Assembly (NCBI GenBank): GCA_902800245.1
Contig: CADCDY010000009.1
Coordinates: 35,580-99,579, forward strand
From: an uncultured Prevotellaceae bacterium
Lineage (GTDB): Bacteria; Bacteroidota; Bacteroidia; Bacteroidales; Bacteroidaceae
DNA: 64,000 nucleotides
Direction of reading: 5' to 3'
Within the stretch, counting starts at the first letter, position 1. Each line of letters begins with the position of its first letter. Position numbers and translations under genes: made by a program. The notes beneath the pieces were generated by a model. It searched no databases and was not told the DNA's origin. It saw only the letters and a list, made by a program, of their open reading frames with translations. Positions 43,366-50,958 of the stretch are shown here, one piece after another.

Positions 43366-43399
43366 AGTGACTGCAAAGATACACAATTCTTTCCACAAT

Positions 43400-43459
43400 C
43401 GCCACCCAAATGGGGGGAAAAATATGCCATTTGCTATAATTCCACCCATTTGGGTGGCG
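43400..43459. promoter_or_regulatory. Paired dyads (probable operators) in the divergent kinase/exported-protein control region
   Basis: CGCCACCCAAATGGG (43400-43414) and its exact reverse complement CCCATTTGGGTGGCG (43445-43459). Each arm is also a dyad: CCACCCA-AA-TGGGGGG at 43402-43417 and CCACCCA-TT-TGGGTGG at 43442-43457, 40 bp apart. The kinase -7 element (43374-43381) lies on one side and TAACTTTG (43480-43487) of the exported gene on the other, so one dyad sits just upstream of each promoter. Confidence 0.75.
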
Positions 43460-43479
43460 GGCTGTCAAAAGAAAATGCT

Positions 43480-43487
43480 TAACTTTG
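43480..43487 (+). promoter_or_regulatory. Promoter -7 element of the exported EF-hand/BIG2 protein gene
   Basis: TAACTTTG, 33 bp before the ATG at 43521. The nearest TTTG is inside the right-hand dyad, 27 bp upstream, longer than the usual 19-21 bp, which would suit activator control. Confidence 0.55.
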
Positions 43488-43520
43488 CGCTATACATTAA
43501 TAATAAAGAAGCAACAGCTT

Positions 43521-45484
43521 ATGAAAAAGACTTTACTTACAATCATGGCCTTCGTCCTCGCACTGACGGGCGCAAAGGCCAGCGTGGCGATTAACAGTAC
43601 AAACTTCCCCGACGAGAACTTCCTCTGGGAAGTGGAACACAACTGGGACATCGATCAGGACGGCGTACTCAGCGACGAGGAAATCGCCGAACGCGATTTC
43701 GTATGGCTCAGCGGCGTAACGAACTTCAAGGGCATCGAGTATTTCTACCACATTACGCAACTCTTGATTGGCGGTCTTAACTCTGATGGGCAGCCGGTAA
43801 GGAATCTCGACCTCACCAAGTTCACCAAACTGGAAAGACTCGAGATAGGTGAATATCCTGACATTACCTCGCTCGACTTCACCAATAGTCCCAATCTGAC
43901 GTCTCTCTACATCAGCACCATGGCCGGTCTGACCACCGTTCAGATTCCGGCCAGTATAGCAACCTTGACGCCTGCCGCGAGAACCTCGGCGAACTGCACG
44001 TGCAGGACGTTGGCATACAGGATGTCGATGTGAGCAACTTCAAGAAACTGCACCGTATCTACATCGAGGGTAATGACGCGGAAAACATCTACAAACTGAA
44101 CTCGCTCAACATCGCGGGCTGTGACGAACTCTGGTCCATCAGCATCCAGTATACTGACATCGAGACCGTCACCATCAAGGACCTGCCTGCGTTCATGGAG
44201 GCCACCGTCAGTTACAATGACATCCGCAAACTCACCGTCGAGAACTGCTCGGAACTTCTCTTCCTCGACTGTCAGGACAATAAACTCCCCGAACTGCACA
44301 TCAAGAAGTGCGATAAGTTCTGGCGCATCTTCGCCAACAACAACTATATGCGGACGCTCATCATCGACGAAAGCCCCCTCGAAGAAGTCGAGGCCGCAGA
44401 CAACCAACTGATGTGGCTCGACCTGAGCAAGGTGGTGTTTGAAAAAGACAGACTCAATGATGCCCAGGCTCCCATCAAGGTTAACAACCAAACGCCCGCC
44501 GTGCAGGCCGTGAAAATTTCTCCGACAGAGACTGGACTGCTGGTGCACGAGCGTTTCGACGTGAGCCGCGTGCTGAACCTCCGCGCCAAGGGCATCGCCC
44601 AGACACCGCGTGAGACGACGGTCGATGGTATCCGCTACTTCGTTTTCTACGACAACGGCCCTGATACCCCCAATCTCGTGGGCTCCGACTGTTTCTACGA
44701 GTATGATACGAAGTGGCCCTATCCGTGGATAGAAGGAAACTCGAAAGACAACAACCTACCCGTGACGTTGAACGTGACGAGCTGGACGAAACACCCTGCT
44801 TGGATTAAGTTGACGACAACAGATGCCATTCGCGGTGAGTACGGCAAGCCCGCTCCCGAGGCTCCGACGGTGAGCCGTTCGCAGGACTACGACGGTAAGC
44901 TGACGTGGAAGTCGTCGAACGAAAACGTGGTGAAGGTGAACGCTGATACTGGCGAGCTGACGGTTATTGGTGCTGGAACGGCCATCATTACCATCAGCGG
45001 CGCCGAGACGGACTATCGCATAGCTCCAACAAGCATCTCGTACACAGTCATCATCGACAAGGCGTCGCCCACGTTCTCGTTTGAGGAGGCCGTTGTCGAG
45101 GCAGTGCTGGGTGAGACCGTGCCTGAGAACAAGCTCAGCATAGGACAGTACGACGGTACCGTGCAGTGGACAAGTAGTGACGCGACCATTGCCGAAGTGA
45201 GCACTGAGGGAGTCGTGACCACGAAGGCCTTGGGCGAGGTGACCATCACCGCCACAGGTTCTGAGACCAGCAACTGCAACGAGGCCCGCTCAGCCAGCTA
45301 CACGCTGAAAGTCGTTGAGACAGCCGGCATCAAGGCAATTGACCTTGCAACGCCACACTCTCTCGGAGAGAATGGGCAATTGACAATGGACAATTATTAC
45401 GACCTACAGGGCCGCCACATTAACGGCAATAGCACCCGCAAGGGAGTCTACATTGTAGGAAAGAAGAAGGTGGTAATAAAATAA
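43521..45484 (+). pseudogene. Exported LRR-like/BIG2 protein interrupted by one frameshift
   Basis: ATG 43521 starts a signal peptide (MKKTLLTIMAFVLALTGAKA) and an EF-hand-like loop DIDQDGVLSDEE, then leucine-rich-like segments. The frame breaks near 43965-43970 (CCTTGACGCC): after ...IPASIATL sequence similarity continues in another frame with ACRENLGELHVQDVGIQDV to 45484. Restoring one base gives 654 residues. The second part has two bacterial Ig-like repeats (LTWKSSNENVVKVNADTGEL; VQWTSSDATIAEVSTEGVV) and the shared tail YYDLQGRHING...KKKVVIK. It could be a real mutation, an assembly error or phase variation. It is divergent from the two-component system and a likely target. Confidence 0.8.
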
Positions 45485-45487
45485 ATC

Positions 45488-45569
45488 GAGTAGGAGGAAA
45501 ATGAAACAGTTTTCCTCCTATTTCATTTTCCGACCTCTCACACCACCGTACGTGCCGTTCGGCATATGC
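45488..45569 (-). mobile_element. 3'-end remnant of a group II intron
   Basis: Read on the minus strand, ATGCCGAACGGCACGTACGG and GGTGTGAGAGGTCGG match the 3' half of domain V and what follows it in bacterial group II introns; the next stem, GGAAAATGAAA with TTTCATTTTCC, fits domain VI. The 5' part, including the first strand of domain V and any reverse-transcriptase gene, is gone: sequence beyond 45569 is array D. An overlapping hairpin TAGGAGGAAAA/TTTTCCTCCTA (45491-45520) could end transcription of the upstream gene. Confidence 0.7.
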
Positions 45570-46120
45570 AGCAGGGAAGTGTCAAGCAGACAGCAGGGAG
45601 CAGAGTGGCGGACAGCCGGTACCACTACAATATAGACATGATTATCGCAAATTATGTTCATCTCTCCCATAATCGCTGGAATCGGCTTTACAGAAAGGGA
45701 TTCCGGCATAGTGGAGATTATTTTTATCTCTCCCATTTCTCTCCTTCATCTCTCCCATCACCCTTTGTTTAGCGGAATGACCTCGTAGTAAGCCACGTGG
45801 AAATCAACGTCAATGGTCGACGGGAGAGATGACGGGAGTGATTTGGGAGAGAAATGGGAGAGATGACGGGAGAGATGAAAAACGCAGAATCCCTTTATTT
45901 AAAGGGCTCGGCACCATCTGACGGGAGAGATGGGCACATTTTCGTTAATACTCCGCCGTTATCTGTCAATAATGCAAGCTTATTTTTCAATAAGGCAGCC
46001 TTATTTGCGCTAAACCTTGGGTTATTTTGCGCCAAATGTTCCCAGGCTGGGAACAATTTATTCCCACCGTGGGAACAAAACATTCCCAGCCTGGGAATAA
46101 AACATTCCCTCCGTGGGAAT
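45570..46120. repeat. Intergenic array with 22-, 21- and 11-bp periods and four phased palindromes (array D)
   Basis: Units of 22 bp start at 45570, 45592 and 45614 (each AGC...; the first matches 18242 in array B). TCTCTCC words recur every 11 bp at 45727, 45738 and 45749, and inverted GGGAG words recur every 11-12 bp at 45822, 45834, 45845, 45856 and 45868. Units beginning TTAT are at 45959, 45980, 46001 and 46022 (21 bp). Four palindromes TTCCC-N5-GGGAA begin at 46038, 46060, 46082 and 46104, exactly 22 bp apart. The last is 55 bp from the nitroreductase -7 element (46175-46182). No gene is credible here. Confidence 0.82.
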
Positions 46121-46174
46121 AAGTCAATTAAAACTTATTTGCAGGAGTTGCTTGCGTACTTCGATTTTATTGTG

Positions 46175-46182
46175 TAATTTTG
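46175..46182 (+). promoter_or_regulatory. Promoter -7 element of the nitroreductase gene
   Basis: TAATTTTG, 27 bp before the chosen ATG at 46210. Upstream lies the row of four phased palindromes of array D. Confidence 0.55.
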
Positions 46183-46209
46183 CAGGCGAAACATAAAAGG
46201 ATTTGCAAT

Positions 46210-46968
46210 ATGAAGAACTTAATGACCAGGCGTAGCATTCGCCAATATAGTGACAAAGAAGTGAGCGCAGAGCTCTTGAACCGCCTCATGACTGAGGCCA
46301 GCAGAACCCAGACAATGGGCAATCTCCAACTGTACAGCGTGGTGGTGACACGTTCGCCAGAGATGAAGGCAAAGTTAGCACCAGCACACTTCAACCAGCC
46401 AATGGTGACGCAGGCTCCAGTGGTGTTGACCATTTGTGCAGACTTCAACCGCACATCGACGTGGGCACGGTGCAGAAACGCAGAGCCGGGCTACGACAAT
46501 TTCCTGTCGTTCATCAATGCGGCAACAGATGCACTGTTGTACACGCAGACCCTGTGTAACCTGATGGACGAAGAAGGACTGGGCTATTGTTATTTAGGGA
46601 CGACGGTGTATCAGCCACAGGCTATCATCGACCTGTTGGAATTGCCGAAACTGACATTCCCCGTAGCTACTCTGACCGTAGGATGGCCTGACGAAGAACC
46701 TCCCCTATCCGACCGTCTGCCGATGGAAAGTTTCGTGCACGAAGAGACCTACAATGACTATCTGGCAATGGACATCGACAAATACTACGAGGACAAGGAG
46801 CACCGCCCTGAAAACTTGGAGTTTGTGCGTATCAACAATAAAGAGACCCTCGCACAAGTCTTCACCGACATCCGCTATACGCGAAAGGATAATGAAGCCA
46901 TGAGCGAGGGGCTCATCTATGCACTCAAACGGCAGGGCTTCCTGCCCTGGACGGTCAGAGGATTTTAA
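46210..46968 (+). CDS. Nitroreductase family protein (NfsA-like)
   Basis: 252-residue flavoprotein reductase. RRSIRQYSDKEVS is the family N-terminus, with FMN-contacting arginines; SRTQTMGNLQLYSVVV, EEGLGYCYLGTTV and VATLTVGWPDEEPPLSDRLP follow the NfsA pattern, and the C-terminus is extended. ATG 46210 is preferred to 46180, which overlaps the promoter. Its stop overlaps that of the convergent MFS gene by 4 bp. Substrate unknown. Confidence 0.88.
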   Translation: MKNLMTRRSIRQYSDKEVSAELLNRLMTEASRTQTMGNLQLYSVVVTRSPEMKAKLAPAHFNQPMVTQAPVVLTICADFNRTSTWARCRNAEPGYDNFLSFINAATDALLYTQTLCNLMDEEGLGYCYLGTTVYQPQAIIDLLELPKLTFPVATLTVGWPDEEPPLSDRLPMESFVHEETYNDYLAMDIDKYYEDKEHRPENLEFVRINNKETLAQVFTDIRYTRKDNEAMSEGLIYALKRQGFLPWTVRGF

Positions 46969-48413
46969 TCAATCTCAATGGGCTTGTACTTAGGAACAAG
47001 GGCCTTCATGATGCACCAGCCGATGAGATAGGCTACAGCACAGATGCAGAACACCACCATGTAGGCAGCGGGCTTGCCCTCGAAGCCGAAGAACTGGAAG
47101 TTGGCACCCTGAGCAGCAGCCCAGTCGAAGAACTTTCCGCTTCCGAGGTTGATGGACATTGAGCCGATACCACCAGCCATCGTACCCAGACCTACAATCG
47201 TACCAATAGTAGATTTGGGGAACATATCGCCAATGGTCGAGAACAGATTGGCACTCCATGCCTGATGGCCAGCGCCAAGCAAACCAATCAGAATGGCAGG
47301 CCACCAAGCGCTATAGGCTCCCATAGGCTGTGCGAAGAGACCCAGTACTGGGAAGCAGGCGAAGATGAACATAGCACGCATACGGCCCAGATAGGGATTC
47401 ATGCCCTTCTTGTCAACGAAATAGGTCGGCAGATAGCCACCACCGATTGACAGGATGGTCACAATGGCATAGAGCGTGAAGATAAGCGCAATACCCATAG
47501 CTGAGTCGGAGGTGTAGCCATACTGGTCAGAGAAATATGCTGGTGCCCAGAACAGGAAGAACCACCAAACGCCATCGGTCATAAACTTACCCACGAGGAA
47601 CGACCACGTCTGCTTGTAGGTAAAGCACTGGAAGAACGGAATAGTCTTCTCCTCCTTCACATTATCGCGGTCCTGAGCCTCAGCGAGGTCGTTGTCCTGC
47701 TCGATATAGTTGAGCTCAGCCTGATTGACGCGTGGATTCTTGGCGGGTTTGTCGTAAAGCCAAGCCCACAGGCCCATCCAGATGAAGCCCAGTGCACCGA
47801 TGATGATGAACGCCATCTCCCACCCCCAGGCACGAGCCAGCAAGGGAATGGTAGCGGGAGCTGCGAGAGCACCGACAGAGGCACCACTGTTGAAGATGGA
47901 GGTAGAGAAAGCACGGTCCTTCTTGGGGAAGTATTCTGCCGTAGCCTTGATAGCAGCAGGGAAGTTACCAGCCTCACCGACAGCCAGAATCAGACGACAC
48001 GAGAGGAACAGCCATACGGAGATGGTAGCGATGGCCACAGCGGCATCACCCGTGAGTTGTCCGAGCTGTGCCACAGAGTCGTAACCCTCATAGGTCATTG
48101 CCACCCAGCCGCAACCTGCGTGAAGCACGGCACCCAGCGACCATACGAAGATGGCGATGAGGTAGCCTTTCTTGGTGCCCATCCAGTCGATGAACTTACC
48201 CGCAAAGAGGTTGGCAATGGCATAGAACAGCGAGAACATACCTGTAATCGTACCGTAGTCGCCATCCGTCCAGTGGAACTCTGGAGCGATGAAGTCTTTC
48301 CACGTGAGTGACAGAACCTGACGGTCCATATAGTTAATCGTCGTTGCCAAAAACAGCAGCGCACAAATGACCCAACGGAAGTTGGACATCTTGGTAGTTT
48401 GAATTGGAGTCAT
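46965..48413 (-). CDS. MFS transporter, hexuronate (ExuT/ACS) type
   Basis: 482 residues, about twelve membrane segments. INYMDRQVLSLT near the start and GEAGNFPAAIKATAEYFPKKDRA are characteristic of the anion:cation symporter family that takes up hexuronates. It is the third gene of a minus-strand operon with kduI and a PTS-type IIC gene, which supports uptake of uronate breakdown products of pectin or similar polymers. Confidence 0.9.
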   Translation of the reverse strand: MTPIQTTKMSNFRWVICALLFLATTINYMDRQVLSLTWKDFIAPEFHWTDGDYGTITGMFSLFYAIANLFAGKFIDWMGTKKGYLIAIFVWSLGAVLHAGCGWVAMTYEGYDSVAQLGQLTGDAAVAIATISVWLFLSCRLILAVGEAGNFPAAIKATAEYFPKKDRAFSTSIFNSGASVGALAAPATIPLLARAWGWEMAFIIIGALGFIWMGLWAWLYDKPAKNPRVNQAELNYIEQDNDLAEAQDRDNVKEEKTIPFFQCFTYKQTWSFLVGKFMTDGVWWFFLFWAPAYFSDQYGYTSDSAMGIALIFTLYAIVTILSIGGGYLPTYFVDKKGMNPYLGRMRAMFIFACFPVLGLFAQPMGAYSAWWPAILIGLLGAGHQAWSANLFSTIGDMFPKSTIGTIVGLGTMAGGIGSMSINLGSGKFFDWAAAQGANFQFFGFEGKPAAYMVVFCICAVAYLIGWCIMKALVPKYKPIEID

Positions 48414-48455
48414 TGTTATTTCGTTTTTACGTTATGACGTTATTTCGTTAATTCG

Positions 48456-49436
48456 TTATGTCGACATTTTGTAATAGAGGTTCTCGCCAGCCATACCCCA
48501 GATGAAGGTATAATAATAGGTGCCGGCAGCAGCGTGCATACTCCACTCAGGCGACATGATGGCCTGCTCGTTGTGGAGCCAAACGTTACGGCTCTCCTGA
48601 GGCTGTCCCATCACGTGAGAAATGGTCTGTCCGTCAGGCAGATTGAAGTAATAGTAAGCCTCGATACGGCGACCGTGGGTGTGAGGAGGCATCGTGTTCC
48701 ACACGGCACCAGGATTGAGCTGGGTCAAACCAAGCTGCAACTGGCAGGGACCTTCCTCAAGTACGTCATTCACAATGAGCTTATAGACGGTACGGTTGTT
48801 GGCTTCCTCAACAGTGCCTACAGGTCCCCAAACAGCAGCCTTCAACGAACCCTTGCGTCCGTCGAGGGTAATCCACTGAGTCTTGTAATGCTGGTGAGCG
48901 GTTGCACTATTCAGATAGAACTTAGCGGGCTTGGCGGCATCCTTCGAGCGGAATTCGACAGACTTGTTGACGTCCTTATCCTTGCCGATATGGCCACGAC
49001 CAATGTAAAGAGCCTCCTTGGGGGAAAGCGCATACTCCTTACCGTCGACAATCACCCAACCGTCGCCCTCGCCACAGTTGACGACACCAAGTTCACGGTT
49101 GTACATAAAATACTTCTCCTTGATAGTATTATCCACGTCAAGACCGAGCTCCCAGAAGTTTTCAAGCTTCAGGGTCTTGTTGACAGGCATAGCACCACCA
49201 AAGATAAAACGGTCGTAATGACTGTAGGTCAGCAGAATGGAGTCGGCAGTCATCACCTTCTCCATAACGAAACGCTCGCGAAGCAACTTCGTGTCGTAGT
49301 GCTTCACATCTTCAGGATGGCAGGCCGTCTGGAATTTCACATGTTGAGCGCCTACGAACCTGTCGGCTTCCTGCGCGTTCGCAACAGAAAGCGAGAGGGC
49401 AAAAGCCCCTGCAATCGTAAGAATTGTTTTCTTCAT
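48456..49436 (-). CDS. kduI: 5-keto-4-deoxyuronate isomerase (KduI) with an export signal
   Basis: 326 residues. KduI isomerises 5-keto-4-deoxyuronate to 2,5-diketo-3-deoxygluconate in pectin and glycosaminoglycan breakdown. Family blocks are [31 protein letters not shown] and the zinc site [15 protein letters not shown] (His, His, Glu) with SMHAAAGT (His). Unlike the usual cytosolic enzyme of about 280 residues it starts with a clear signal peptide ([22 protein letters not shown]). It sits 27 bp after the IIC gene and 42 bp before the MFS gene. Confidence 0.92.
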   Translation of the reverse strand: MKKTILTIAGAFALSLSVANAQEADRFVGAQHVKFQTACHPEDVKHYDTKLLRERFVMEKVMTADSILLTYSHYDRFIFGGAMPVNKTLKLENFWELGLDVDNTIKEKYFMYNRELGVVNCGEGDGWVIVDGKEYALSPKEALYIGRGHIGKDKDVNKSVEFRSKDAAKPAKFYLNSATAHQHYKTQWITLDGRKGSLKAAVWGPVGTVEEANNRTVYKLIVNDVLEEGPCQLQLGLTQLNPGAVWNTMPPHTHGRRIEAYYYFNLPDGQTISHVMGQPQESRNVWLHNEQAIMSPEWSMHAAAGTYYYTFIWGMAGENLYYKMST

Positions 49437-49463
49437 CGTTTGTTATTTTTAATTTTTACCTTT

Positions 49464-50834
49464 TTATTCTTTTACCTTTGCCTCGTCTGCCACAATACGC
49501 TGACGGTTAATCCACATCATCACCAATGTGAAAATGGTGAGCACGCCCATACCTACATAGGCCAGATTATTCACACACTTGTAGATGACCCAACCGAAGA
49601 GCGAGCTGGCAAAGTCGAGGGCACCAGCCTGGAAGCCCTCAGGAATCTTAGCTGCAGGATCCTGCGTCTGGGCATACACCGTCTGGGCAGCCTGCGTGAA
49701 AGCAGGAGCCATATCAGTGACAAACCACAGACCAATGCCGACGGCTACGATACCGACTATCAGCGTCTTCACCACATTACCTTTTGTATAGGGCAACACC
49801 ATTACAAACACATAGAACATACCAGCCAGCGAAGCCAACGGCAGGAACTCATTGCCAGGCAATGCGACAGCCATCAGCAGGGCCAGCGGAATGAGTATCA
49901 GCGAGGCTACGAGGGTCGTCGGATGACCAATGACCAGTGCGGGAGACATGCCGATATACACCTTCTTGCCTGCCCATTTCTTCTGTACCACCTCCTGCGT
50001 CTTCTCTGCAATCGGCTTCAGTCCGTCGATAAAGAGTTTCGTGATACGTGGAATAAGCTCCATCACGGCACCCATCGTCACACCAAGGAAAAGCACTTTC
50101 TTGATATCCAACTGCGCTACGGCACCAATCAAGGCACCCACAATGACACCCAACACAATGGGTTCGCCCAGCACACCGAACTTCTTCTTCAGACCTTCGG
50201 CATCAATGTCAAGCTTCGAGAAACCAGGAATCTTGTCGAGCAACCAATTAATGCCAATGGCAAAAGCCGTAAAACTCTGACAGAAAGGCTGGGGAATGGA
50301 GATTCCCTCCATATCGTCGTAATAGCTCTGGAACTTCGAAGCTGTCAGGTCGGCCATCACCAACGTATTGATATAGCACACGATAGCGGCAAAATAGCCC
50401 CATGCCAACGACTGATCCATCACGAAATAAGCCACCGCGCCAATGAATGCGAAGTGCCAGTAGTTCCACAGGTCAATGTTCACCGTGCGCGTACATTTTG
50501 TAATAAGCATCAGGAAATTCACGCCCAGGCAGATGGGGATAATCAGCGCTCCCACAGCCGTATTGTAGGCAACAGCAGCGGCAGCAGGCCAACCCATGTC
50601 GAACACGCCGAGTTGTAAGTCATACAAACGTGAGATTTCCGACAGCGGATTACCAAAATTATTGGTCAGCAGGGCGGTCACAATACCGAGTCCGACAAAA
50701 CCGACGCCCACATAGAGTCCTGACTTGAGCGACTTGCCGAACTTCATGCCGATACAGAGGCCAATGATGGTAAACAGGATTGGCATCATGACCGAAGCGC
50801 CCAGACTAATAATGTAACTAAAAACTTGTTCCAT
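49464..50834 (-). CDS. PTS-type IIC membrane protein (galactitol/EIIC-GAT family), without IIA or IIB
   Basis: 456 residues with ten or more membrane segments. Family traits include GFVGLGIVTALLTNNFG, YNTAVGALIIPICLGVNF and YIGMSPALVIGHPTTLVAS, as in GatC-like permeases. No phosphorylation domain, IIA or IIB gene is nearby, so it probably does not work as a classical PTS. First gene of the operon with exported KduI and a hexuronate-type MFS transporter; a PEP-independent uronate permease is inferred. TAACTTTG on the minus strand at 50882-50889 is a likely promoter element. Confidence 0.85.
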   Translation of the reverse strand: MEQVFSYIISLGASVMMPILFTIIGLCIGMKFGKSLKSGLYVGVGFVGLGIVTALLTNNFGNPLSEISRLYDLQLGVFDMGWPAAAAVAYNTAVGALIIPICLGVNFLMLITKCTRTVNIDLWNYWHFAFIGAVAYFVMDQSLAWGYFAAIVCYINTLVMADLTASKFQSYYDDMEGISIPQPFCQSFTAFAIGINWLLDKIPGFSKLDIDAEGLKKKFGVLGEPIVLGVIVGALIGAVAQLDIKKVLFLGVTMGAVMELIPRITKLFIDGLKPIAEKTQEVVQKKWAGKKVYIGMSPALVIGHPTTLVASLILIPLALLMAVALPGNEFLPLASLAGMFYVFVMVLPYTKGNVVKTLIVGIVAVGIGLWFVTDMAPAFTQAAQTVYAQTQDPAAKIPEGFQAGALDFASSLFGWVIYKCVNNLAYVGMGVLTIFTLVMMWINRQRIVADEAKVKE

Positions 50835-50958
50835 TGCTTGAATTATCGATAATTTGTTTTGTTTTAGTATAAAAGACGTTGCAAAGTTACAAAAAAAATG
50901 GCGAAATGTGCAACATTTTCGCCACTTTTTCTTACTAAATCGTTAACGTAAATACTTT

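Noticed and set aside
45854-46177. 107-residue plus-strand frame in array D
   Set aside because: It covers the purine repeats and palindromes, and no start context or protein family is visible.
48534-50618. 694-residue plus-strand frame opposite the kduI and PTS IIC genes
   Set aside because: It is the antisense shadow of two well-recognised genes and has no domain of its own.
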